Below are positions 49,247-57,511 of a DNA stretch of 64,000 nt, piece by piece; the first letter of the stretch is position 1, and each line of letters opens with the position of its first letter. The translations under genes were made by a program, and so were the position numbers. The notes under the pieces are model-generated. The model saw only the letters and a program-made list of their open reading frames with translations. It searched no databases and was not told the DNA's origin. The stretch spans positions 186,001-250,000 of the forward strand of contig NZ_CP028271.1 of assembly GCF_009914055.1 (NCBI RefSeq). The letters are read 5' to 3'. This stretch comes from Mixta intestinalis (lineage in GTDB: Bacteria > Pseudomonadota > Gammaproteobacteria > Enterobacterales > Enterobacteriaceae).

Positions 49247-49333
49247 GTTTACTGCCGGACAGGCCGTTTAGAAAGCGCAGGCACTGATAAACAGGATTTC
49301 TGATCGTTCACTGTCGTTCAGGCAGCCACACAC
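49247..49333 (+). CRISPR. degenerate two-repeat type I-F CRISPR remnant
   Basis: Two 28-nt I-F-like repeats at 49247-49274 and 49306-49333 flank a 31-nt spacer (49275-49305). The first has 4 mismatches to the consensus (ACTGCCGGACAGGCCGTTTA core). The second matches well in its first 21 bases (ACTGTCGTTCAGGCAG) and then decays, like a terminal repeat. It lies where an upstream array or cas1 should be. The remaining 190 bp to cas2-3 contain no supported gene. Confidence 0.75.
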
Positions 49334-49524
49334 CTCCTGCCCTGTTATTTATTCCAGAAAGTTAACAGGTGATTTTTTTATTCTCATTATTAAAATCTGC
49401 GAAACAGTAAATCCTGGCTGCATAATAACGGTTTCATTCACCTGGCAGCTTTCACGCTGCGTTATCACATCGATTTATAATGGTTTTTTGCAAAACATGG
49501 CACCATGTCCGGGCAGGCTGAAGC

Positions 49525-52500
49525 GTGAATATTTTGCTGGTGTCGCAATGTAATAAACGCGCTTTGACTGTCACGCGCTCTGTTCTCGATCGGTTCGCCG
49601 AACGCAAAGGCGAGCGCGCCTGGCAAACCTCGATGGCCCACGAAGAATTAGCAACTTTATATGCGCTGCTGCGTAAAACGGCGCGTCGTAATACCGCCGT
49701 TGCCTGTTACCGGATTAAAAGCGTGGGTGAAAATGAACTGTTATGGATGGTAGGTAATCCACGTCGTTTTACTGCTAACGAATCGGTGCCGACTGCTATA
49801 ACCGACAGCCTGCGCCAGAGCGATGGATACTCCTGGCCCTGCGGTACAACGATTTGTCTGCTGGCGGCGCTGGCGGCGTTGTTTCATGATTTTGGTAAAG
49901 CGAATCAGCGTTTCCAACAGATGTTGCGACGGGAAGCAAAGGGAGGACTCGCCTGGCGTCATGAATGGGTTTCGCTGCGGCTGTTTTGCGCGTTCGTGGC
50001 TGAGCGCAGCGATCGCGAGTGGCTGACCGCATTAAGCCAGGTTCAGGCGCAGGATGAAGTTGAATTACTGGCTCGCCTGCTGCGCGATGACACGAATTGT
50101 TATACTAACCCTTTTCTGGCGCTGCCGCCGCTGGCGCGCACGGTTGCCTGGCTAATTCTCTCGCATCATCATTTGCCGGGTAATATCTTCAAAACCGAGC
50201 CTGAACCGCAGCTGGAGGATATTGATTGCTGGTTAACCCACCAGCTTACTTCATCCTGGAATTCCCGTTTTAAACCGCAGGATAAAGAGGATGCCCTGAA
50301 CTGGGCCTTGCCTGACGGTACGCCGCTGCGTAGCGCAATATGGCGTCAAAAGGCGCGTAAGTTTGCCTCGCACGCGCTGCGTCACGCGCCGCTGGAGCAG
50401 TATGCTCACCTTAACCAGCGCTTTACCATCCATATGGCACGTCTCACCTTGATGCTGGCGGATCATTTCTATTCTGCGCAGCCGCCGGAAGCCGCCTGGC
50501 ACGATAGCGATTATCTGCCCTATGCTAATACCGATAATAAAACCAAACGCCTTAAACAGCGGCTGGACGAGCATCTGACCGGCGTGGCGCATAATGCCTG
50601 GCTGCTGGGATGGTATCTGCCGCATATACGAAAAAGCCTACCGGTCATCGCCCACCATCGGGTTTTTAAACAGCCCGCTAAAGAAGATCGCTTTTGCTGG
50701 CAAGATCGTGCTTATGAGACCGCTAAGGCGCTGGCACCGCGTGCTGCCCGCCAGGGATTTTTCGGCGTGAATATGGCCTCGACCGGCTGTGGGAAAACGC
50801 TTGCTAATGCCCGCATCATGTATGCGCTGGCCGATGAAAAACAGGGCTGTCGTTTTACCGTCGCGCTGGGGCTCAGAACGCTGACCTTACAAACCGGCAG
50901 CGCATTGCAAAGCAGGCTCAAGCTGGAGAAGGGGGATTTGGCGGTATTGACCGGCTCGCCTGCGGTGCAGCAGCTTTATCATCTGGCGCAGTCGCAGGCT
51001 GATAAAACCGTTAGCGAATCCCCGGCGGGTATCGCCCCGACAGGAGCGCTTTATCCCGAACCTCACTATATCCGCTATGAAGGCAGCCTGAATAACGGGC
51101 GGCTGAACCAGTGGCTAAACAGAGACCACAACATCAACAAGCTGATAAATGCGCCAGTGCTGGTGACCACTATCGACCATATTATTCCGGCAACGGAAGG
51201 GGTACGTGGCGGTAAGCAGATTGCGCCAATGCTGCGGCTGCTTACGGCTGATTTGGTGCTGGATGAACCGGATGAGTTTGAGGGTAACGATCAGCATGCG
51301 CTTTGTCGGTTAGTGAACTGGGCAGGGATGCTGGGCTGTCGTGTACTGATCTCTTCCGCTACGTTTACACCCGCTCAGGTAGAGGCGCTGTTTGCCGCTT
51401 ATCGCACTGGACGAACATATTATCAGCACGCCTGTGGCGCACCCGATACGTCGCCGGAAATCTGTTGTGCCTGGTTTGATGAAAAGGCGACGAAAGCGCA
51501 GGATATCGCTGATGGTAAAGCGTTCAGCGCCGCTCATGCGGCCTTTGTCAGCCAACGCGTTCAGCATCTGAAGCGGAACATAATAAAAAGGCATGGTGAG
51601 TTGATCGCCGTTACGCCCGCCGATCGCAGTATTGATGCGGTTATTACCGCAATGGCGCAGCGCTTTCATCTTTCCCTGCTTCAGCTACATGCGAAACATC
51701 ATCAAACGCACAGTGCTTCCGGCAGGGAGCTTTCCGTGGGATTAATCCGCCTGGCGAATATCAATCCGCTGGTGGCGGTGGCAAAACAGTTGTTTACCCT
51801 GGGCGCGCCGGACAATACCCGCATTCATTACTGCGTTTACCACAGCCAGCATCCGCTGGCGGGACGTTCATATATTGAAAACAGTCTGGATCGCGTGCTG
51901 ATGCGCCATAATCCAGCGGCGATCTGGCAGGTGCCGGAAATCGCCGCCCGGCTGGAATATAGTACGGAGCAAAAGCATATCTTTGTCGTGCTGGCGACCG
52001 CCGTTGCCGAAGTCGGGCGCGATCATGATTATGACTGGGCGATTGTCGAACCCAGCTCAATACGATCGATTGTGCAGCTGGCGGGGCGTGTACTGCGTCA
52101 TCGTTCCTGCGCGGAACCGCCCGCAGCGGCAAATATCCATCTGCTGCGCAAAAACTATCGCGCCCTGCGAAGCAAAACCTTTGCCTGCTGTCGTCCGGGC
52201 TTTGAAGATCGGCATTTCCGGCTGCACAGCCACGATCTGAAAGATCTGTTATCGCAAAAGTTACTTGATCGGATCGATGCGATCCCACGTATTCAGCAGC
52301 CTGAGCTTAGCAAGGGTCAGGTGTTTAGCGATCTTAGCGTGCTGGAACACGCCCGTATAAGGGCAGAGCTGGGCGGAACGCCGCAAAAGCCTGCCCGTTT
52401 CTGCTCGGCGCTCTGGTGGCGTAGTGAAGCGACATGGAGCTGTGAATTACAGCGCCGTTCACCGTTCCGCTATTCGGCACCGGATACGCAATATTACCTG

Positions 52501-52782
52501 TGGCTGGAAGAGGCGGAAGGTTCTCTGCAATGGGTGGTGCCGGATGAAGGCGAGGCGGGCTGGAAAGCGGTCAGCTTCAAACGAGCAGACTATGCGTTCG
52601 CCGCTGGCTGCGGCCCCTGGCTGGAGATGCACTATGCCCGGCTGTATCGCCAGCTGGCTGAAGAAATGGCTATGACGCTGGCTGAGGTAAGCCAGACGTT
52701 TGGCGAAATTTCTTTGCCGCTCAGTCAGGATGAGGGCTGGTACTTTGATACCTTTTTAGGCGTATTCGGTGCACCTGGCTGA
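49525..52782 (+). CDS. cas2-3: type I-F CRISPR Cas2-3 fusion (helicase-nuclease)
   Basis: 1085 residues from GTG at 49525. Residues 1-90 are a Cas2-type domain (NILLVSQCNKRALTVTRSVL, KKTARRNTAVA-like). The HD nuclease has HD at 121-122 (LFHDFGKANQRF). The SF2 helicase has Walker A STGCGKT (about 418) and DExD-type box LVLDEPDEFE (about 578). Motif VI-like QLAGRVLRHR is near 850. In I-F systems this protein degrades the target DNA and, with Cas1, takes part in adaptation. It looks intact, but its normal partner gene cas1 is missing upstream. Confidence 0.95.
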   Translation: MNILLVSQCNKRALTVTRSVLDRFAERKGERAWQTSMAHEELATLYALLRKTARRNTAVACYRIKSVGENELLWMVGNPRRFTANESVPTAITDSLRQSDGYSWPCGTTICLLAALAALFHDFGKANQRFQQMLRREAKGGLAWRHEWVSLRLFCAFVAERSDREWLTALSQVQAQDEVELLARLLRDDTNCYTNPFLALPPLARTVAWLILSHHHLPGNIFKTEPEPQLEDIDCWLTHQLTSSWNSRFKPQDKEDALNWALPDGTPLRSAIWRQKARKFASHALRHAPLEQYAHLNQRFTIHMARLTLMLADHFYSAQPPEAAWHDSDYLPYANTDNKTKRLKQRLDEHLTGVAHNAWLLGWYLPHIRKSLPVIAHHRVFKQPAKEDRFCWQDRAYETAKALAPRAARQGFFGVNMASTGCGKTLANARIMYALADEKQGCRFTVALGLRTLTLQTGSALQSRLKLEKGDLAVLTGSPAVQQLYHLAQSQADKTVSESPAGIAPTGALYPEPHYIRYEGSLNNGRLNQWLNRDHNINKLINAPVLVTTIDHIIPATEGVRGGKQIAPMLRLLTADLVLDEPDEFEGNDQHALCRLVNWAGMLGCRVLISSATFTPAQVEALFAAYRTGRTYYQHACGAPDTSPEICCAWFDEKATKAQDIADGKAFSAAHAAFVSQRVQHLKRNIIKRHGELIAVTPADRSIDAVITAMAQRFHLSLLQLHAKHHQTHSASGRELSVGLIRLANINPLVAVAKQLFTLGAPDNTRIHYCVYHSQHPLAGRSYIENSLDRVLMRHNPAAIWQVPEIAARLEYSTEQKHIFVVLATAVAEVGRDHDYDWAIVEPSSIRSIVQLAGRVLRHRSCAEPPAAANIHLLRKNYRALRSKTFACCRPGFEDRHFRLHSHDLKDLLSQKLLDRIDAIPRIQQPELSKGQVFSDLSVLEHARIRAELGGTPQKPARFCSALWWRSEATWSCELQRRSPFRYSAPDTQYYLWLEEAEGSLQWVVPDEGEAGWKAVSFKRADYAFAAGCGPWLEMHYARLYRQLAEEMAMTLAEVSQTFGEISLPLSQDEGWYFDTFLGVFGAPG

Positions 52783-53317
52783 GCTTACGCCTAATGTGAT
52801 ACACATATTTAAACTCAGTGCTATTTTATTTTGTTATTTATTAGGAGAGTGAATTTTTTCAGAAATATAGTTTGTCACTGTAACGAATAACTATTTCCCA
52901 ATAATTCCGGACTTGTCTCGTACCTTTTTATATTAATACTAATATTCGCTTCGAATTTCTTCTATATATCAGCTTTAATATTCTGTTTTAACTGAAATAA
53001 CCATCCTGCTGATATTTTATTTCCCAGCTTTCACGTCGAATACTTTCATTAATTTAATAAATATAAGACCAGGTTATACGTTGTTAAAAATATTATTGTT
53101 GAATCAACTTAAATCATGTTTTATGATGCGCCAATCATATAAATCAGGGAAGTTTTTTTGTTAATTACAATCCAACGTGCATTGTTAATTATGTGTTTTC
53201 TTTTTGTTGCTTTGCATTTTATTTACTAATGTAGAAGATACCTCACAAATATTGGTTCATTTTTTATTAGTAATGGCTTTTTATTTCCACCAACATGAAA
53301 TTTTTGAGGAGCAGGCT
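52783..53317 (+). promoter_or_regulatory. 535-bp AT-rich gap between cas2-3 and csy1
   Basis: No gene I can support. Strongly AT-rich (TTTATTTTGTTATTTATTAG, TTAATTTAATAAATATAAG). Such a gap implies a separate, possibly H-NS-silenced promoter for the Csy (interference) operon. The open frame upstream of the csy1 ATG is too AT-rich and lacks a ribosome site. Confidence 0.55.
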
Positions 53318-54667
53318 ATGGATGAAATTAGTCTCGCCTGGTTTATCCAACATTATATTAACGAACGCAGGCGGGCCAGGCTGGAAATAGCAGAAAAGGA
53401 GGCGGCTAAAAATATCTCCGGTCTGAATTCAGAGACGGAAATTCAGAAGCGAAAATTAAAGCTGGTGGAAGAGCGCGCTGAAATTGAAGAACGCTATAAA
53501 CCGCAGAGGTGGTTAACCGACGCAGCACGACGTGCGGCGCAAATTAATCTGGTGACGCATGCGGTAAAATTCACCCACAGCGATGCCAGAGGCAGCAATA
53601 TTTATTGCTCACCCAGTGAACAGACTGTACTGGAAAGCTATCTTTCAACCGCTTCTTTAACTCATCGCAATATAGATATTTCTGGTAATGCAGCCGCGCT
53701 GGATGTGGCGAAACTGTTACAAACAGAACATTGTGGTGATTCGCTGATTGCTGCCCTCCAGCGTAATGACGACAGTGCTTTCCGCGTTTTCGCGCGTGAC
53801 GATGAGCAGCTCGCCAGTTGGATAAAAGGGTTTAAAAGCGTCCTGGAAAATAATGCGCCCGCCAGTCATAAACGAGCAAAACAAATTTATTTTCCCGTTA
53901 GCGAAAATAGCTGGCATCTGTTAAGCCCGCTGTTTGCAACGTCGCTGGTACACGCCGTTCAGCAACGTATTAGCGCCGCCCGTTTTAGCGATGAAAGTAA
54001 AGCCATAAGAGAAGCAATTAAAGAAAACAGATGGCATGAAAAGCCGCGTATATTTTTTAACGATACGGCGGTCGTGAGCTTTGGTGGAACTAAGCCGCAA
54101 AATATTTCCTGGCTAAATAGCATACGCGGCGGTAAAGCTTTTTTATTAAACTGCGCATCGCCTCGCTGGCAGTCATCACGCAGGCTGCCGTTAAAACAAA
54201 CCACTATTTTTGCCAGCAAAGGAGATATTACCTATTTAACCAGAGGGCCGGTAACGCAGCTAAAAAATTACTTACTGACGGTAAAAACAAACACCACGCA
54301 GGATCGCCAGCAGATTAATATTTATATCGATACCATCATCGATATTATTTTTAATTACGTTGTCATTCTGCAAAATGATGAAGAAATTGCGGGCTGGACC
54401 CGGCGCGAGGATTGCTGCTTAAAGCCAGCCTGTCAGCTATGGCTCGATCCGCGTCGGGCACTAACTGATGAAGCGTTTCGTCAGGCGCGCGAGGCGAAAG
54501 CGTGGAAAGATAAAGTCGCCTGGGAGTTTGCTTACTGGCTTAACACCCAGTTAAAAGATGAAAAATTGAACGTTGGCGAAGCGGAGCATCGCGAATGGCA
54601 GACCAAACCGCTGTTTAAAGCTCGCATGCGGGAGTGTGAGAAAATGCTTAAGGAGGCGCTGGCATGA
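53318..54667 (+). CDS. csy1: type I-F Cascade large subunit Csy1 (Cas8f)
   Basis: 449 residues from ATG at 53318 (MDEISLAWFIQHYINERRRARL), preceded by GAGGAG; a start at 53204 would add 38 AT-coded residues. Csy1 binds the crRNA 5' handle with Csy2 and reads the PAM in the Csy complex. Family strings include KFTHSDARGSNI and SFGGTKPQNISWLN. Last codons overlap csy2 by 4 bases. Confidence 0.94.
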   Translation: MDEISLAWFIQHYINERRRARLEIAEKEAAKNISGLNSETEIQKRKLKLVEERAEIEERYKPQRWLTDAARRAAQINLVTHAVKFTHSDARGSNIYCSPSEQTVLESYLSTASLTHRNIDISGNAAALDVAKLLQTEHCGDSLIAALQRNDDSAFRVFARDDEQLASWIKGFKSVLENNAPASHKRAKQIYFPVSENSWHLLSPLFATSLVHAVQQRISAARFSDESKAIREAIKENRWHEKPRIFFNDTAVVSFGGTKPQNISWLNSIRGGKAFLLNCASPRWQSSRRLPLKQTTIFASKGDITYLTRGPVTQLKNYLLTVKTNTTQDRQQINIYIDTIIDIIFNYVVILQNDEEIAGWTRREDCCLKPACQLWLDPRRALTDEAFRQAREAKAWKDKVAWEFAYWLNTQLKDEKLNVGEAEHREWQTKPLFKARMRECEKMLKEALA

Positions 54668-55590
54668 GCTCGCTGATTATTTTGCGCCGTGTACGGGTAG
54701 AGAATGCCAATGCGATTGCCGGGTTAACCTGGGGTTTTCCGGCTATTACGCACTTTCTCGGTTTTACCCATGCGCTGTCGCTCAGGCTGGCTGTCGAGAA
54801 ACTGGCATTGACGGGCTGCGGCGTTATCTGCCATGACCATCAGGTACATGCTTACCGATCGTCGTGGGATTACTATTTTGCCCTGACGCGTAATCCCCTT
54901 ACCCGAGAAGCCAAAACCGCGCCTTTTAACGAAGAAGGCCGGATGCATATGACCGTCTCGCTGATTATTGAATGCGAAGGCATGATCGCCGATGGCGAGC
55001 ACGGTATTAACCGGCTGAGCGAAAAACTTCAGCGCATCTGCCCGACGCTGCGGCTGGCGGGAGGCAACATTACTGATATTGCACGTATCTCTGTAGTTTC
55101 CCGCCCGGAAACGGAAAGCGAATTTAAAAAGCTGCTGTGGCCGTTGATGCCCGGTTTTGCGCTGCTCGATCGTGCTCCGCTGCTGGAGCAGCATTTCAAT
55201 GAATTAAAACAGCAGCAGCCGCAGGCAGAAATGCTTGATGCCTGGCTGGATTTCGCCGCGCTGAAAATGGTGGCGCAGCCGGAAGAGAACGGCATGGCGA
55301 CATGGCGCGTAGAGCCAAAACCCGCGGCGGGCTTTTTAGTGCCGCTGATGACCGGCTGGCAGGGGATCTCTCCACTTTATGCGCCGGGCGAGGTGGAAAA
55401 CGCCCGCGATCCCACACAGCCGTTTCGTTTTGTTGAGGCGATCTACGGTGTGGGTGAATGGCGCGGCGTACATCGTATTAATGATGTTGATGAGCTGCTG
55501 TGGCGCTATCACTATCAGGACGGGCTGTATCTGTGTCAGAGCAAGCGGCAGGTTGAAGAGCTGGACTACAACGAGATCGATTTTGATTAA
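54664..55590 (+). CDS. csy2: type I-F Cascade subunit Csy2 (Cas5f)
   Basis: 308 residues. Cas5f binds the 5' handle of crRNA together with Csy1. The RAMP fold is indicated by the start SSLIILRRVRVENANAIAGL and GFPAITHFLGFTHALS. ATGA overlap with csy1. Neighbours fix the identity. Confidence 0.93.
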   Translation: MSSLIILRRVRVENANAIAGLTWGFPAITHFLGFTHALSLRLAVEKLALTGCGVICHDHQVHAYRSSWDYYFALTRNPLTREAKTAPFNEEGRMHMTVSLIIECEGMIADGEHGINRLSEKLQRICPTLRLAGGNITDIARISVVSRPETESEFKKLLWPLMPGFALLDRAPLLEQHFNELKQQQPQAEMLDAWLDFAALKMVAQPEENGMATWRVEPKPAAGFLVPLMTGWQGISPLYAPGEVENARDPTQPFRFVEAIYGVGEWRGVHRINDVDELLWRYHYQDGLYLCQSKRQVEELDYNEIDFD

Positions 55591-55613
55591 AGGGCCATCT
55601 TAAGGAAATCATC

Positions 55614-56618
55614 ATGGTGAAAAAAACAATTAAAACGGCTTCGGTATTGGCCTTCGAGCGCAAGCTGTCAAATTCTGATGCGATTATGCTGGCCGGTAAC
55701 TGGCAGCAGGAAAGCTGGCAGCCCATCCGAATTCAGGAGAAGGCGGTACGCGGCACGATTTCCAATCGCTTAAAAAATGCGCTGAACACCGATCCCACCA
55801 AGCTTGATGCGGATATTCAAAAGGCCAACTTACAGCGGGTTGACGTTGCCGCTTTGCCGTTTGATGCCGATACGTTGAAAGTCAGCTTTACCCTGCGCGT
55901 ATTGGGTAACCTTGCGGTGCCGTCGGTATGTAACGATCAGGATTACCAGGCGGCGCTGGGCGGCATTATTAACGGGTATATCAGGCAGCACGGCCTGTCT
56001 GAACTGGCGGGGCGCTATGCGCAAAATCTGGCAAACGCGCGTTTTCTCTGGCGTAACCGCGTCGGCGCTGAAGATATTCAGGTGTGCATTAAAAGTAAAA
56101 GCAACCGCTGGACGTTTAATGCCTGGGATTATGCGCTGCGTGAATTCAGCACGCCAGTCGGCGATTTGGCCGAGCTGGCCCAGGAGATTGAGCTGGGGCT
56201 GAGTGGCGAAAGCTTTACCTTCTTCGAAATTGAAGCTTTTGTGCGGCTGGGGCAGGGGCAGGAAGTTTTTCCTTCGCAGGAATTACTGCTGGATAAAAAA
56301 AGCGAAAAAAGCAAAGTGCTGTATCAGGTAAACGGCATTGCGGCGATGCACTCGCAAAAAATCGGCAATGCGCTGCGTACCATTGATGACTGGTATCCTA
56401 ACGCCGCAGAGCATGAGCTGGGGCCGATAGCGGTTGAACCTTACGGTTCTGTGACCAGCCGCGGTAAAGCCTACCGTCAGCCGAAGGCAAAAATGGATTT
56501 TTACACCCTGCTTGATGGCTGGGTCACCAGAGGCGATGCGCCTGCGGCAGAGCAGCAGCACTATGTTATAGCAACGCTTATTCGCGGCGGCGTATTTGGC
56601 GAGAAAGAGGAGCGATAA
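55614..56618 (+). CDS. csy3: type I-F Cascade backbone Csy3 (Cas7f)
   Basis: 334 residues. Six copies of this protein coat the spacer part of crRNA in the Csy complex. N-terminus KTASVLAFERKLSNSDAIM and the central ARFLWRNRVGAEDIQV are typical. Clean AAGGAAATCATC ribosome site 23 bp after csy2. Confidence 0.94.
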   Translation: MVKKTIKTASVLAFERKLSNSDAIMLAGNWQQESWQPIRIQEKAVRGTISNRLKNALNTDPTKLDADIQKANLQRVDVAALPFDADTLKVSFTLRVLGNLAVPSVCNDQDYQAALGGIINGYIRQHGLSELAGRYAQNLANARFLWRNRVGAEDIQVCIKSKSNRWTFNAWDYALREFSTPVGDLAELAQEIELGLSGESFTFFEIEAFVRLGQGQEVFPSQELLLDKKSEKSKVLYQVNGIAAMHSQKIGNALRTIDDWYPNAAEHELGPIAVEPYGSVTSRGKAYRQPKAKMDFYTLLDGWVTRGDAPAAEQQHYVIATLIRGGVFGEKEER

Positions 56619-56623
56619 ACCGT

Positions 56624-57178
56624 ATGGATCATTATCAGGATATTCGCCTGCTGCCCGATCCGGAGTTTTCGCTTCAGCAGCTGATGTCGGTGCTTTTCGC
56701 TAAATTGCACCGGGCGCTGGTGGAGATGGGCAGCCAGCAGGTTGGTGTCAGCTTTCCACAGGTTAAGGGCGATTTAGGTAATACGCTGCGCCTGCATGGT
56801 TCAGCACAGGATCTGGCGCTTTTGCAGCAGCAGCCCTGGCTGAAAGGCATGCGTGACCATATCGAACTGGGGGAGATTCAGCCGGTTCCGTCTTCGGTGC
56901 AGTACCGCACCGTCAGGCGCGTACAGGTTAAAAGCAGCGCCGAACGGCTGCGGCGGCGTTCGGTGAAAAAGGGCTGGCTGAGCGAAGAACAGGCGCGCTG
57001 CCAGATCGGGGTTTCAGCCGAACAGCGTAGCCAACTGCCCTATGTGCGGCTGAAAAGTGCCTCGACCGGGCAGGCATTTCCGCTGTTTATCGCGCACGGT
57101 CCGCTACGCAACAGCGCCAGCGAGGGAAGCTTTAGCGCCTATGGCCTGAGCGCAACGGCAACGATTCCCTGGTTTTAA
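56624..57178 (+). CDS. cas6f: type I-F crRNA endonuclease Cas6f (Csy4)
   Basis: 184 residues. H29 (KLHRAL) lines up exactly with the catalytic H29 of Pseudomonas Csy4. An Arg-rich helix (SAERLRRRSVKKG, about 105-117) would enter the major groove of the repeat stem. The family's cleaved hairpin (CTGCC GTATA GGCAG type) matches the stem in the downstream array. The gene looks intact. Confidence 0.95.
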   Translation: MDHYQDIRLLPDPEFSLQQLMSVLFAKLHRALVEMGSQQVGVSFPQVKGDLGNTLRLHGSAQDLALLQQQPWLKGMRDHIELGEIQPVPSSVQYRTVRRVQVKSSAERLRRRSVKKGWLSEEQARCQIGVSAEQRSQLPYVRLKSASTGQAFPLFIAHGPLRNSASEGSFSAYGLSATATIPWF

Positions 57179-57187
57179 CCACAATAT

Positions 57188-57215
57188 CCTGCCCGCCAGC
57201 GGCAGGCCTCTTTTG
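57188..57215 (+). terminator. terminator after cas6f
   Basis: Hairpin CCTGCC / GGCAGG with a CGCCAGC loop followed by CCTCTTTT. The sequence from here to 57335 is the likely leader of the array. Confidence 0.7.
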
Positions 57216-57335
57216 CCTTCGACGTCACTGAATGAATGGCAGCAATCGTCATTGTTGCAAAGAAAGAAAAAAGGATTTTACTGAGAGAAAGGGGTAATTT
57301 ATTGAAATTATGAAAGAATATCGATATTTTCAACG

Positions 57336-57423
57336 GTTCACTGCCGTACAGGCAGCTTAGAAGCGAACACGATGCAGATGGCTATGAAATATCTGCTCCA
57401 CTGCCGTACAGGCAGCTAAAAAA
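57336..57423 (+). CRISPR. minimal type I-F CRISPR array: two repeats, one 32-nt spacer
   Basis: Repeat 1 at 57336-57363 matches the I-F consensus with one difference at the last base (TTCACTGCCGTACAGGCAGC core). Spacer at 57364-57395 is exactly 32 nt, the usual I-F length. Repeat 2 at 57396-57423 keeps ACTGCCGTACAGGCAGC but changes the first bases and the 3' end (CTAAAAAA), as in terminal repeats. The stem CTGCC/GGCAG is intact in both. I saw no matching protospacer in this window. Confidence 0.9.
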
Positions 57424-57452
57424 GGGCCTGAGCGTTAGCCCAGGCCCTTTTA
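57417..57452. terminator. terminator at fadE 3' side / end of CRISPR array
   Basis: Hairpin AAAAGGGCCTG / CAGGCCCTTTT. It overlaps the terminal repeat by several bases and works in both directions (fadE on the minus strand ends at 57512). Confidence 0.85.
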
Positions 57453-57511
57453 GCTCGTTGCGGTTAATCATAAGCGGGCAACGTAGTTTATTGCGATGTC
57501 CTGTTTTATGA

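Noticed and set aside
53204..53317. Upstream start of csy1 giving 38 more residues
   Set aside because: The added part is AT-rich and hydrophobic with no ribosome site. The ATG at 53318 follows GAGGAG and matches the family N-terminus.
49525..57178. Tn7-like CRISPR-associated transposon (type I-F3), because cas1 is missing
   Set aside because: I-F3 systems also lack cas2-3 and carry tnsA-C and tniQ. Here cas2-3 is present and complete and no transposition genes exist.
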